Source of the DNA: Moraxella bovis
Lineage (GTDB): Bacteria > Pseudomonadota > Gammaproteobacteria > Pseudomonadales > Moraxellaceae
DNA length: 39,275 bases
Direction of reading: 5' to 3'
Assembly: GCF_002014975.1 (NCBI RefSeq)
Contig: NZ_MUXV01000017.1
Location: 1-39,275, forward strand
Part shown: positions 17,014 through 25,343 of the stretch, piece by piece
Layout: every line of letters begins with the position of its first letter
How positions within the stretch are numbered: the stretch's first letter is position 1
The notes under the pieces: model-generated
Told to the model about the DNA's origin: nothing
Database searches by the model: none
What the model saw: only the letters and a program-made list of their open reading frames with translations
Program-made: the position numbers and the translations under genes

Positions 17014-17739
17014 CTACACCATAAAATCTCTGCCCAAATATACTCTTTGCACCAACTCATTTTGTAAAATATCACTGGGCGAGCCTTGGGCGATGATGTT
17101 GCCTTCGGAGACGATATAAGCCTTCTCGCAGATGGATAAGGTCTCACGCACATTATGGTCAGTAATCAGCACGCCAATGCCCCGCTGTTTTAGGGCGGTG
17201 ATGACCTCCTTGATGTCACCCACCGAAATGGGGTCAACCCCTGCAAACGGTTCATCTAATAAGATAAACTTAGGGTTGCTTGCCAATGCTCGGGCTATCT
17301 CACAGCGACGACGTTCGCCCCCTGACACACTCATGCCCAGAGAATGCCGTACGTGCCCCAAATGAAACTCGCCAATAAGCTTTTCAAGTTCGGCAAGTTG
17401 GGCGGATTTATCCAAATCCTGACGGGTCTGCAATATCGCTAAAATATTCTGCTCAATGGTCAGCTTACGAAAAATAGATGCTTCTTGGGGTAGATAGCCA
17501 ATACCTGCCTTGGCACGCTCATGCATGGCTTTTTTGGACAAATCAGTATTGCCCAACATGACTTGCCCTTTATCCATCGGCACAAGCCCGATAACCATAT
17601 AAAAACTGGTGGTCTTACCCGCTCCATTAGGCCCTAAGATACCCACCACTTGCCCTTCGTTTATCTCAAAAGAGACATCTTTGACCACCCAACGCTGTCC
17701 ATAGCGTTTGCCCAAATGGTGCATGGCAAGCGTGGTCAT
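17014..17739 (-). CDS. lptB: LPS export ABC transporter ATPase LptB
   Basis: LptB powers extraction of lipopolysaccharide from the inner membrane with LptF/LptG. The 241 aa contain Walker [10 protein letters not shown] (about 36-43), the ABC signature VSGGERRR, Walker [14 protein letters not shown] and the switch His (VLITDHNV). ATG 17737-17739 overlaps the lptA stop by four bases. It is the last gene of the kdsD-kdsC-lptC-lptA-lptB cluster. Downstream lies the nested repeat region; rpoN, which often follows lptB, is not there. Confidence 0.97.
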   Translation of the reverse strand: MTTLAMHHLGKRYGQRWVVKDVSFEINEGQVVGILGPNGAGKTTSFYMVIGLVPMDKGQVMLGNTDLSKKAMHERAKAGIGYLPQEASIFRKLTIEQNILAILQTRQDLDKSAQLAELEKLIGEFHLGHVRHSLGMSVSGGERRRCEIARALASNPKFILLDEPFAGVDPISVGDIKEVITALKQRGIGVLITDHNVRETLSICEKAYIVSEGNIIAQGSPSDILQNELVQRVYLGRDFMV

Positions 17740-18266
17740 GGGCGAACACCTGTTTGACTGTTGGACTCGCTTGGCGGAAACACCAACTCCACACGGCGAC
17801 CACCGCCAGCATTGGCTTCCACATCGCCCAGTTTTAGACTATAACGAATGGTATTGCCCGAAAAACTCGCCCCTGCTTGGGTCAGCTTGGCATTACCTGT
17901 GAGCGTGATGATACCTGTCACGGCATTATAGTCAATCTTATTTGCCTGCCCCTTGGCAAGACCCTTTTCTTGAGTGACAACTTGTTGCATGGTTGCAGGG
18001 CGACCTGTTGCTAGGGCAGTTTTAATACTGCGTTTGTCATCTAGGTTTAGCGTGATGTTATCGGCGGTGATTTTGAGCGTACCTTGCTCGATGATGACAT
18101 TGCCCGAATAACTAGTTACGCCTGTACGCTCGCTGTATGTCGCTTTGTCAGCAAGCAGACGAATAGGCTGACTGGCGTCCGATGGCAGAGCATGGGCGGA
18201 TAACGCCATACTCATCCCTGCCACAAAAAGTAGGATTTGGGCTGATAATAAGTGTGATGTTCTCAT
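17736..18266 (-). CDS. lptA: LPS transport periplasmic protein LptA
   Basis: LptA forms the periplasmic bridge that carries LPS from LptC to LptD. The 176 aa start with a signal peptide (cleavage expected after SAHA, about residue 26), followed by the OstA beta-jellyroll: [26 protein letters not shown] and [22 protein letters not shown]. Size agrees with E. coli LptA (185 aa). The gene overlaps lptB by four bases and follows lptC by about 20 bases. Confidence 0.95.
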   Translation of the reverse strand: MRTSHLLSAQILLFVAGMSMALSAHALPSDASQPIRLLADKATYSERTGVTSYSGNVIIEQGTLKITADNITLNLDDKRSIKTALATGRPATMQQVVTQEKGLAKGQANKIDYNAVTGIITLTGNAKLTQAGASFSGNTIRYSLKLGDVEANAGGGRRVELVFPPSESNSQTGVRP

Positions 18267-18287
18267 AAGATATCCATGATAGATGAA

Positions 18288-18863
18288 TTAAAATAAGGGC
18301 TTGTCTTCACGCTTGGGCGGGGCAAATTCCATTTGAATGCGATAAAATTCATACTCACCTGTCTGTAAATCCCCTGTAAAACCCTGTGCCATAAAGCTGT
18401 CTTCCCCTTGGGTGACGCTGATGGGTTCACTGCTTGCCACTTGACGCTGTTTGGTATTGCCTGTTAGTAGATTGCCTTTGATGATCATATCAGGCTTGGT
18501 GTCATCGCCTTGTCGCACCAACACAAAGCCTTCTTTTAATAACAAATCGCCCGTGGTCTGCCCCAAACTGGCAAGGCTGGCTTCTAAATGATAAGTTTCG
18601 CTGTTTGGTGGTGTCCAGTCCATTTTGGCATTTTTCATCTCATCCACGCCTGCACTGTTTTTTGCCAAACTGTCCGCCGTTAGCGTGTATTCAATCTCGC
18701 CCGTCTCAGGACTGGTCTGAACCGCCTTAATCTCGGTCACTTCATAAGAGACGGCAGGGGCAGACGGCACGGCAGGTTCGATATTGACGTCTTCTTTGTA
18801 AAAAAACCATGCCCCGACCATGAATGCCATAACACCAAGCACGCTGAGAATTTTTAGATTCAT
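18288..18863 (-). CDS. lptC: LPS export protein LptC
   Basis: LptC is a bitopic inner-membrane protein that receives LPS from LptB2FG and passes it to LptA. One N-terminal membrane helix (VLGVMAFMVGAWFFY, about residues 7-21) precedes a periplasmic OstA-like domain (EIEYTLTADSLAKNS, KEGFVLVRQGDD, FTGDLQTGEYEF). 191 aa matches E. coli. Weak conservation is normal for LptC; position between kdsC and lptA confirms it. Confidence 0.93.
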   Translation of the reverse strand: MNLKILSVLGVMAFMVGAWFFYKEDVNIEPAVPSAPAVSYEVTEIKAVQTSPETGEIEYTLTADSLAKNSAGVDEMKNAKMDWTPPNSETYHLEASLASLGQTTGDLLLKEGFVLVRQGDDTKPDMIIKGNLLTGNTKQRQVASSEPISVTQGEDSFMAQGFTGDLQTGEYEFYRIQMEFAPPKREDKPLF

Positions 18864-18910
18864 GAGTGATTATCTCTGTTTTTGAGCTTGATTATTGCCA
18901 ACTTAGACAT

Positions 18911-19432
18911 TTAGATATATTGAGCGATAAAGGCATCATAAGCTCCTTTTGCCTTTAACAACTGCTCGCACACTTCACGCACCGCGCCATGACCGCCTGA
19001 TTTGATAGTTACGATGTCCGCCACCGCTTGTGTTTCGGCACAGCCATTTGGCACAGACACGCCCACGCCTGATTCACGCACGGCTTTTAGGTCAGGCAAA
19101 TCATCACCCATGTACATGCATTCACTCACAGACAGTCCAAGCTCATCGACAAGGGCAGATAAAGCGGTAAATTTGTCATCTCGCCCCTGCACCACATGGT
19201 CAATGCCCAACTCATCGGCGCGACGTGCCACCATGGGCGAGCTTCTACCTGTGATGATGGCAAGGATAATGCCCTGCTCTTTTAATGCCTTTAATCCCAC
19301 ACCATCTTGGACATAAAAGGCTTTGGTCTCTATCCCATTGGCATCATAGATGATTTGCCCGTCTGACAAAATCCCATCCACGTCCATGGCAAAAAGTTTG
19401 ACCGCTTGCAATCGTTTGGTTAAGTCGCTCAT
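18911..19432 (-). CDS. kdsC: 3-deoxy-D-manno-octulosonate 8-phosphate phosphatase KdsC
   Basis: KdsC dephosphorylates KDO-8-P to KDO, the inner sugar of LPS. It is a HAD phosphatase of 173 aa with motif I DVDGIL (nucleophile D17, acid D19), motif II IITGRS and motif IV MGDDLPDL. No cap domain is present, as expected for the tetrameric C0-type enzyme. It directly follows kdsD. Confidence 0.96.
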   Translation of the reverse strand: MSDLTKRLQAVKLFAMDVDGILSDGQIIYDANGIETKAFYVQDGVGLKALKEQGIILAIITGRSSPMVARRADELGIDHVVQGRDDKFTALSALVDELGLSVSECMYMGDDLPDLKAVRESGVGVSVPNGCAETQAVADIVTIKSGGHGAVREVCEQLLKAKGAYDAFIAQYI

Positions 19433-19458
19433 GCTTTTCCTTTTGTTGTTTTACAAAT

Positions 19459-20448
19459 TTAGCTTACGCCTGCTTTTAGCAAGTCATGAATGCTAATCAC
19501 GCCTGCAAGCCTACCGTTGTCCAGTACCAATAACTGACTAATGGCATGCTCATTCATCAGCGTTAGGGCATCAGACGCTCGCATCTCGCCCGTGGTATGC
19601 TTAGGGTGCTTGGTCATGAGCGTATTCATGGGGGCCGATAGCGACACGTTATCCGCCAGTTTACGCCGTAAATCGCCATCGGTAAAAATACCCACCACAT
19701 CATCACACTCATCAACCACCACCGCCAAGCCCAGTCGCCCCCCTGTCATCACAAGCAAGGCTTTATCAAGACTGGTATCGGCTCGCACCATGGGCAGGTT
19801 CTCGGTGTGCATGACATCCTTGACACGGGTCAACAGTTTACGCCCCAATGCCCCTGCTGGGTGCGACAAGGCAAAATCATTACTGGTAAAACCCCGAGCA
19901 TGCAACAGTGCCACCGCCAACGCATCGCCCAGTGCCAGTGTGGCGGTCGTGCTTGATGTCGGTGCCAGTCCGAGCGGACAGGCTTCTTCAAAATTACCAA
20001 GGGTCAAAGCGATATTGGCAGATTTAGGTAAAAACCCACGACGGTCACGGCTAATACTAATCAGGGGAATACCCAACTGTTTGACGACAGGGATAAGCAT
20101 TTTAATCTCATCGGACTGCCCTGAGTTAGAAATGGCAATCAGTACATCGCCCTGTACCAGCATACCCAAATCGCCATGCCCTGCCTCCCCTGGGTGCATA
20201 AAAAATGCAGGCGTGCCTGTACTTGCCAATGTCGCCGCTATCTTACGCCCGATATGTCCACTCTTGCCCATGCCTGTCACCACGACACGCCCCCGACACG
20301 CCAAAATCGCCTGACACGCCCGCACAAAACGCTCATCAAGCTCATCTTTAAGCAGTGTCAATGCCTCTTGTTCGGTGTTAATGGCGGTCAAGCCCACGCT
20401 GATAAAGTCAGTATCAAGATCGGCTGTGTTTGGGGTTTGGTCGTTCAT
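19459..20448 (-). CDS. kdsD: D-arabinose-5-phosphate isomerase KdsD
   Basis: KdsD converts ribulose-5-phosphate to arabinose-5-phosphate, the first step of KDO synthesis. The 329 aa contain a SIS domain (VVTGMGKSGHIGRKIAATLAS, MHPGEAGHGDLGM, ISNSGQSDEI) and two C-terminal CBS domains (about residues 205-325, KDVMHTENLP and DALTLMNEHAISQLLVLD). ATG 20446-20448 is chosen because it gives the family length (E. coli 328 aa); an extension to 20523 would add a non-conserved 25-residue leader. It is the first gene of the KDO/Lpt cluster. Confidence 0.96.
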   Translation of the reverse strand: MNDQTPNTADLDTDFISVGLTAINTEQEALTLLKDELDERFVRACQAILACRGRVVVTGMGKSGHIGRKIAATLASTGTPAFFMHPGEAGHGDLGMLVQGDVLIAISNSGQSDEIKMLIPVVKQLGIPLISISRDRRGFLPKSANIALTLGNFEEACPLGLAPTSSTTATLALGDALAVALLHARGFTSNDFALSHPAGALGRKLLTRVKDVMHTENLPMVRADTSLDKALLVMTGGRLGLAVVVDECDDVVGIFTDGDLRRKLADNVSLSAPMNTLMTKHPKHTTGEMRASDALTLMNEHAISQLLVLDNGRLAGVISIHDLLKAGVS

Positions 20449-20558
20449 GAGTGGCGGATGGTTTGTAAAATAAAATGGGTATGATACCATATTTGGCGAT
20501 GTTTTATGGTAAATTTTTATCAAACTGCGATAGCTTTTATCATAAAAGCTTTTACCAC

Positions 20559-20587
20559 AAAAAAGCCCACATCATGTGAGCTTTTTA
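20559..20587 (-). terminator. Rho-independent terminator of hfq
   Basis: On the minus strand AAAAAGCTCACA pairs with TGTGGGCTTTTTT with one A-C mismatch. A T run follows, about 25 bases beyond the hfq stop. Confidence 0.8.
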
Positions 20588-20609
20588 TGGTTAGTTACCA
20601 CGAGCGACA

Positions 20610-21215
20610 TCATTCATCATCATTGGTTTTGTCAAACCCTTGGCGGTCAAAGGTGCTGTTGTCAAAGGCTTTATTATCAAATCCCTTGCCGTCAAAACCA
20701 CGTTCATTTTTCTCAAAGCCTTTGCCATCAAAGCCACGCTCTTCAAAACCCGAACGTTCAAAGCCTTGATTAAAGCCCATGCTTCCTTGTGGATAGCCAC
20801 CACGTTCAAAGCCTTGATTGCCACCAAAACCTTGGTTTGGCGGAGTGCGAGTAAAGCCACCCACAGGACGGGTTGTGCCTGCCCCACCGCCAAAGCCTTG
20901 ACGGTCAAAGCCTGCATTAGGATAGCTTGTACCTTGATAGTTACTGCCACTCATCACGCCCACCGATGACGGATAGCCCGTACCTGTGCTAGGGGTTGCA
21001 CCATCTGTGCGTGGGTTGCGAGTGGGGACAACGGTAGAAATGGCATGCTTATAGACCATTTGGCTGACGGTATTTTTAAGCAATACAACATACTGGTCAA
21101 ATGATTCAATCTGACCTTGTAGCTTGATACCATTGACCAAAAAAATAGACACAGGAATGCGGTCTTTACGCAGAGCGTTTAGGAAGGGGTCTTGTAGGCT
21201 TTGCCCTTTTGACAT
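20610..21215 (-). CDS. hfq: RNA chaperone Hfq with a long low-complexity tail
   Basis: Hfq is a hexameric RNA chaperone that pairs sRNAs with mRNAs. Residues 1-68 carry the Sm fold: [42 protein letters not shown] (Sm1) and [10 protein letters not shown] (Sm2). E. coli Hfq is 102 aa; this product is 201 aa. The extra part is Gly/Asn/Phe/Asp-rich, and from about residue 125 it is built of repeats of the type GF-(D/E)-x-(K/R)-GF, ending TNDDE. Long Gly-rich tails are known for Acinetobacter and Moraxella Hfq. The gene follows miaA as in E. coli. Confidence 0.96.
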   Translation of the reverse strand: MSKGQSLQDPFLNALRKDRIPVSIFLVNGIKLQGQIESFDQYVVLLKNTVSQMVYKHAISTVVPTRNPRTDGATPSTGTGYPSSVGVMSGSNYQGTSYPNAGFDRQGFGGGAGTTRPVGGFTRTPPNQGFGGNQGFERGGYPQGSMGFNQGFERSGFEERGFDGKGFEKNERGFDGKGFDNKAFDNSTFDRQGFDKTNDDE

Positions 21216-21280
21216 TGTTGTTCTCCAAAATTAACACAAGAAAAAAGCAACCAACGGTGCTTGGAAAAATACGTTAAAAA

Positions 21281-22420
21281 TTACGCCAAAAGCTCATTTT
21301 GTGCGTCTTTCATGCTTGCAAATGAAAAAATCCGTTGCTGTGATTGGGGGTCGCTTGTTATGCTAGCCTTTGTTTTATTCATTTCATTGGCGTTTATAAA
21401 TTGGGGTAAACTGGTCAGTTGTCTTTGCCATGTTGATTGGCGTTTTGCCAGTTGTCTTGTTGCATATAATGCCTTATTTTTCATGTCTTGGCAAGCCATA
21501 TCATGCATATTTTGCTCTTTTGTTACAAAATTCTTGCCATTTTCGGCAGTCATTTTGTTGTTTTTTTGTAAATTTATAGCAAATGGTTGCCAAATGGGGG
21601 AGGTTTGCATAATCTCATGGTCGGTTATCGCCAAAAATTCCAATACCTGCCGATAGCCCACGCACCGCATGGACGGCATATCAGGCGTTAGGTCGGGGTA
21701 TTTTTGCAAAAGATGAATCACTTCATCAACCAGTCCCTGCTCCCACATGATGTCAAGGCGTTTGGCGATACGCTCGTGTAGCCATGCACGTTCAGGCTCT
21801 ACCGATAGGGTCAGCCAATGCTGGCGTGGATTATGACAAGGGGCGACTTTGGGCGTATCTTGCCAGACGCTCATGGGTGTGCCTGTCTGCATATGCACTT
21901 CCACCGCCCTTGTGATACGCTGGGTGTCGGATATTTTTAGACGCTCACAAATCTTGGGGTCATGCGTTTGCAGATAGGCGTACAGCTCGCCAATGCCTTT
22001 ATCAGACAGCCATGCCATGACCTGCCCACGAATGGCAGGGTCGGTGTCAGGCACGGCAGACAAGCCATCAAGTAACGTCATATAATACATCATCGTACCG
22101 CCCACAAGTAGCGGAATCTTGCCCCGTGCGTGAATGTCGCCAATGAGTCGCTCCACGTCCGCCACAAAAGTTGCCACGTTATAAGTCTCGGTCGGCTTGA
22201 TGACATTAACGAGATGATGTGGAAAACGGACAAGCTCATCATCGGTCGGTTTTGCCGTGCCGATGTTCATGTCCTCATAAATCAGGGCACTATCCACCGA
22301 AATCAGCTCAAACCGCCCTGTATCAAATAATTTAAACGCCAAGTCGGTTTTACCGCTGGCGGTGGGGGCGATAAGCGATAGGACGGTGTTATCGGGTAGG
22401 GATTGATAATGTAAATTCAT
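21281..22420 (-). CDS. miaA: tRNA dimethylallyltransferase MiaA
   Basis: MiaA adds a dimethylallyl group to A37 of tRNAs that read UNN codons. The P-loop APTASGKTD is at about residues 18-26. Further motifs are ISVDSALIYEDMNIGTAKP, VNVIKPTETYNVATF, PLLVGGTMMYY and CVGYRQV. At 379 aa it is longer than E. coli MiaA (316). About 35-40 residues are inserted between GYRQV (about 252) and ALYATRQLAKRQSTW (about 315), rich in Asn/Lys/Gln. The start overlaps the tsaE stop by four bases. Downstream is hfq. Confidence 0.95.
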   Translation of the reverse strand: MNLHYQSLPDNTVLSLIAPTASGKTDLAFKLFDTGRFELISVDSALIYEDMNIGTAKPTDDELVRFPHHLVNVIKPTETYNVATFVADVERLIGDIHARGKIPLLVGGTMMYYMTLLDGLSAVPDTDPAIRGQVMAWLSDKGIGELYAYLQTHDPKICERLKISDTQRITRAVEVHMQTGTPMSVWQDTPKVAPCHNPRQHWLTLSVEPERAWLHERIAKRLDIMWEQGLVDEVIHLLQKYPDLTPDMPSMRCVGYRQVLEFLAITDHEIMQTSPIWQPFAINLQKNNKMTAENGKNFVTKEQNMHDMACQDMKNKALYATRQLAKRQSTWQRQLTSLPQFINANEMNKTKASITSDPQSQQRIFSFASMKDAQNELLA

Positions 22421-22851
22421 GACAAATCCAAATCCATTCCAACAATCTCTACCACCCGACTTTCATCAGCTTGTCTTGTAATGTTTATCGTTATATCAGG
22501 CTTTGGCAAAATGCTCTCGGCACGGCTTGCCCATTCAATGATGACCAGTGAATTTGGCTCATCAAAATATTCAAAAAACCCAATAAAATCCAGCTCTTCT
22601 GGGTCATTTAGCCGATATAGGTCGGCATGGTATACAGGCTTACCATTGATATTATAAGGCTCAACCAGGGTATAAGTTGGGCTTTTTACCGCCCCTGTAT
22701 GCCCCAATGCACGCAAAAGATAACGGGTAAAAGTCGTCTTGCCCGCCCCCAAATCGCCTGATAGCCACAGACTGCCTGTGGGATTGGTTTTGGCAAGGGC
22801 GTTGGCAAGGTGCTGGGTGTCGGTTTCGTTTTTTAGGATTAAAGTTTTCAT
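22417..22851 (-). CDS. tsaE: tRNA threonylcarbamoyladenosine synthesis ATPase TsaE
   Basis: TsaE is the ATPase partner of TsaB/TsaD in making t6A37 on ANN-decoding tRNAs. Features visible: P-loop GDLGAGKTTFTR (about 33-44), KSPTYTLVEPY, YHADLYRL and IEWASRAE. Length 144 aa is typical. Its ATG overlaps the stop codon of the upstream GNAT toxin frame, and its stop overlaps the miaA start, so translation is coupled on both sides. Confidence 0.95.
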   Translation of the reverse strand: MKTLILKNETDTQHLANALAKTNPTGSLWLSGDLGAGKTTFTRYLLRALGHTGAVKSPTYTLVEPYNINGKPVYHADLYRLNDPEELDFIGFFEYFDEPNSLVIIEWASRAESILPKPDITINITRQADESRVVEIVGMDLDLS

Positions 22852-23360
22852 TCTTCACGTTCAATTTTAGAAACAGGAAAAGCCATTCTCAATGGTGTAT
22901 TTTGCAATTCAAAAAATCCATAACTTTGATAAAATGATTTTGCCTGTTCATCTTTGGCATCAACAATCACAAAAGCCACACCAATCAACTCAGCTGTTCT
23001 TTTTGCTCACCGTAGGGCGTGTGCCAACAAATCAATACCGATTCCCATGCCTTGATAATTTTTATCAACCGCCAAACGCCCAATCAATATGCAAGGTATG
23101 GCAGTATGTGGTGATTGATTTTTTAATTCATCAGGACTGTCCGATTTTTGTATTTTATCCGCTGATAAGGTGTAAAATCCAATGACACGACCATTTTCAT
23201 GACTAACATAAATAACCGCTTCCTGTCTTTTTGCAATTTGACTGGCAAGTTGTTTAATAAAACGATTTAATATGTCATTACCACAGTCAAATAAAAACCT
23301 ATCGTGATTTTTATTTAACGGTTCAAATACCAATGAATGCTTACGATTTATCAAGTTCAT
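22848..23360 (-). pseudogene. TacT-like GNAT toxin gene interrupted by an in-frame TGA
   Basis: ATG 23358-23360 opens a frame typical of TacT/AtaT GNAT toxins, which acetylate aminoacyl-tRNAs: F-x-C-G-N-D near the N-terminus, GFYTLSA, and the acetyl-CoA loop RLAVDKNYQGMGIG. A TGA at 23007-23009 follows LLAHALR. The same frame then goes on with AKRTAELIGVAFVIVDAKDE, FYQSYGFFEL and a TGA at 22848-22850, giving 170 codons, the normal toxin size. So one substitution, plausibly CGA to TGA, removes the conserved C-terminal Tyr region. It overlaps the antitoxin gene by 20 bases and the tsaE start codon. The truncated 117-residue product is probably inactive. Confidence 0.8.
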
Positions 23361-23595
23361 AACCCCGAGCAATTAACGCTTTCATTTTTTCATTTGGCTC
23401 TGGGGGATTATTTAAAAAATCCATCATATTATTCCACTCTTCATCAGTCAAATAAATACCTTTGTCTTTATCAACTATTTTTAAAGCGGTTTGATAGGCT
23501 TGCTCAGTAATAAAATCACTCAATGGCATACCAACAATTTGACTTGCTTTTTCAATAATCACTTGCTCACTAGGAGTAATGTCTAACACTATCAT
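23341..23595 (-). CDS. TacA/DUF1778-family antitoxin
   Basis: The 84-aa product has an N-terminal ribbon-helix-helix pattern (ITPSEQVIIEKASQIVGMPLSDFI, then TEQAYQTA) typical of DUF1778 antitoxins. These repress their own operon and wrap a GNAT toxin with the C-terminal tail. It sits directly before the toxin frame, as usual. The ribosome binding site AAGGAT overlaps the end of queD, and there is no intergenic space for a promoter of its own, so expression must come from the queD transcript. The antitoxin is intact while the toxin is not. Confidence 0.85.
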   Translation of the reverse strand: MIVLDITPSEQVIIEKASQIVGMPLSDFITEQAYQTALKIVDKDKGIYLTDEEWNNMMDFLNNPPEPNEKMKALIARGYELDKS

Positions 23596-23604
23596 AGTTT
23601 ATCC

Positions 23605-24201
23605 TTAAAAATTCACTTGTCTTAACGGCTGTGGATTGACAAATTTCTCGCCACGTTTTAGCTTATCAAACAGCTCGCTATCGCCCCACTCGGCTTTGAC
23701 TTGTTCGCTAAATTCAAACATATCCAGCGACAATTTGCCCATACGGTCGTTTTCTATGTCTTCACGAAAACATTGGGCGTACCCTGTGGCGGTCTCGTGG
23801 ACGATGACCGAATAGACAGACACGTCTGTCTCGCCATTTTGGGTCGTGGTGTTCTGCATGACCTTATCCGCCCAATAAAAAATCACACGACTAAACTGCT
23901 CGGCAGATGGCGACACAGGCAGACTTATCCAACGAGCTGAAAAATCCTTGCACGCACGGATATAATCGCCATCGTCCTTATCCCAAAAGGTAATGGCATG
24001 GTCAAAACTGTCAATCAAGTCCTTAATGTGCGACTTTAATAGCCCAAAATCATAGACCATTTGCCCGTTGTCAAGAGCGTGGGCTTCTAGGATAAGTTCC
24101 ACCTGATAGCTATGCCCATGAATAGAGCGACTGCAACGGTCGGACGTGCAGTTGCGGACGATGTGGGCATTTTCAAATTTAAAGAGTTTACGGATACGCA
24201 T
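23605..24201 (-). CDS. queD: 6-carboxytetrahydropterin synthase QueD-like
   Basis: QueD makes 6-carboxy-5,6,7,8-tetrahydropterin from dihydroneopterin triphosphate, early in queuosine synthesis. The zinc His residues are visible in FENAH and HGHSYQV, preceded by a Cys-rich stretch (NCTSDRCSRSIHGH) that holds the catalytic Cys. DFGLLKSHIKDLIDSFDHA and VHETATGYA complete the active site. At 198 aa it is clearly longer than E. coli QueD (121), with extra sequence in the middle and at the C-terminus. It heads the queD-antitoxin-toxin-tsaE-miaA-hfq run. Confidence 0.88.
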   Translation of the reverse strand: MRIRKLFKFENAHIVRNCTSDRCSRSIHGHSYQVELILEAHALDNGQMVYDFGLLKSHIKDLIDSFDHAITFWDKDDGDYIRACKDFSARWISLPVSPSAEQFSRVIFYWADKVMQNTTTQNGETDVSVYSVIVHETATGYAQCFREDIENDRMGKLSLDMFEFSEQVKAEWGDSELFDKLKRGEKFVNPQPLRQVNF

Positions 24202-24281
24202 TTTTGAATGTTATGTGGTTAATTTTTTGTATTATATCATGAAATTTTGTTTTTGGACGGATACGCATTTTTAGCCCAAAT

Positions 24282-24314
24282 AAATAAAACCCCACATAAT
24301 GTAGGGCTTTATTT
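24282..24314 (-). terminator. Rho-independent terminator of tonB-exbB-exbD
   Basis: AAATAAAACCCCACAT pairs imperfectly with ATGTAGGGCTTTATTT. The minus-strand end is T rich, about 25 bases after the exbD stop. Confidence 0.75.
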
Positions 24315-24337
24315 GATGATGATTTATTTTTAACAGC

Positions 24338-24739
24338 TCATTCATTGACAAAAGCAATCTTGGTCAGCCCTGCCCCGCTTGCTGTTGCCAGCACTTGCGC
24401 GACTGTGTCATATTTGCCTTCTTTGTCGGCACGCAGATGAACCTGTGGGTCTTTGCCTTTTGCCACCTCTTCGCCAAAACGAGCATTAAGCTCATCTAGG
24501 CTCAAAGCTGTTTTATCCCAATAAATTTGACCGTCCGCATCAATGCTAATCTGTATCACTTCTGGCGGTACGTCATTGACTTCTGCCGATGTTTTTGGCA
24601 AATCAAGCGGTACGGTCGGGTTTAGCACCGTTGCTGTTACCAAAAAGATAATCATAAGCACCAGCATGATGTCAATTAGGGGGATAAGGTTAATCTCATT
24701 CATGCCCCCATTGTCGTTGTCGCTCAGTTCAAACGCCAT
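24338..24739 (-). CDS. exbD: Biopolymer transport protein ExbD
   Basis: ExbD pairs with ExbB to convert proton-motive force into TonB movement. The 133 aa show a short cytoplasmic N-terminus, one membrane helix with the essential Asp (INLIPLIDIMLVLMIIFLV, about residues 16-34) and a periplasmic domain ending in TKIAFVNE. It follows exbB by nine bases. TolR is a relative, but the tonB context supports ExbD. Confidence 0.93.
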   Translation of the reverse strand: MAFELSDNDNGGMNEINLIPLIDIMLVLMIIFLVTATVLNPTVPLDLPKTSAEVNDVPPEVIQISIDADGQIYWDKTALSLDELNARFGEEVAKGKDPQVHLRADKEGKYDTVAQVLATASGAGLTKIAFVNE

Positions 24740-24748
24740 GATAACCCC

Positions 24749-25309
24749 CTAGCGTGCCACACGGGCAAGCAGTGCGTGAGCGGTATCATTGGCGTGATGA
24801 ATGGCACGCTTATTGATACGTGTGATGATGTTAAAAAACACCACCGCAGGAATCGCCACCGCCAGACCCAGACCCGTCATAATCAAGGCTTCGCCCACCG
24901 GCCCTGCCACTTGGGCAAGTCCTGCCTGCCCGCTCTGACCGATAGAATGCAAGGCATGAAAAATCCCCCACACCGTCCCAAACAGTCCAATAAACGGAGC
25001 AATCGCGGCGGTCGTGCCGAGTACCGATAAACCCTTTTCAAGCTCAAAACGGTAGCGAGCGATGTTCTGTAACAGACTCTGCTCAGTGATGATTTTGCGT
25101 TGATTAAAATCAAGCCCACCAAAATCTTTGCTGACGTTATCAATCTCGGCAGTGAGTTCATTGCTAATCACGCCTGCCATTTGGCGAGAGCTAAGCAGGC
25201 GAGTGATACCCACAAACCATGAAACCAATGACAAAGCAATCAAGATAAAAAATAATGTTTTACTGACAGCGTCAGTATATTGCCAATAATGCGCAAAATC
25301 CATAATCAT
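24749..25309 (-). CDS. exbB: Biopolymer transport protein ExbB
   Basis: ExbB is the pentameric proton-channel subunit of the TonB motor. The 186 aa show three hydrophobic segments and the MotA/TolQ/ExbB signature (GTTAAIAPFIGLFGTVWGI, then ALIMTGLGLAVAIPAVVFFN). It is shorter than E. coli ExbB (244 aa) because it lacks the N-terminal periplasmic extension. Position between tonB and exbD. Confidence 0.93.
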   Translation of the reverse strand: MIMDFAHYWQYTDAVSKTLFFILIALSLVSWFVGITRLLSSRQMAGVISNELTAEIDNVSKDFGGLDFNQRKIITEQSLLQNIARYRFELEKGLSVLGTTAAIAPFIGLFGTVWGIFHALHSIGQSGQAGLAQVAGPVGEALIMTGLGLAVAIPAVVFFNIITRINKRAIHHANDTAHALLARVAR

Positions 25310-25343
25310 TCCTTATAAAGAATGGGTTAAGTGAATGTTGTAT

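Noticed and set aside
19541..20314. Plus-strand open frame of 257 codons opposite kdsD
   Set aside because: It is the mirror of a well-conserved SIS/CBS protein; the Ser/Pro-rich product is typical of an antisense shadow.
20610..20800. Possible CRISPR-like short repeats
   Set aside because: Repeats are in frame codon repeats of Hfq (GF-D/E-K units) without constant spacer lengths. No cas genes are nearby.
20591..20969. Repeat-rich frames on both strands over the hfq tail
   Set aside because: The repeated codons of the Hfq tail read in other frames give low-complexity products; none has a start site or a known relative.
23007..23009. Selenocysteine or programmed readthrough at the in-frame TGA of the GNAT toxin
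   Set aside because: No Sec insertion hairpin was evident and the position in homologues is a basic residue region, so a plain nonsense mutation is simpler.
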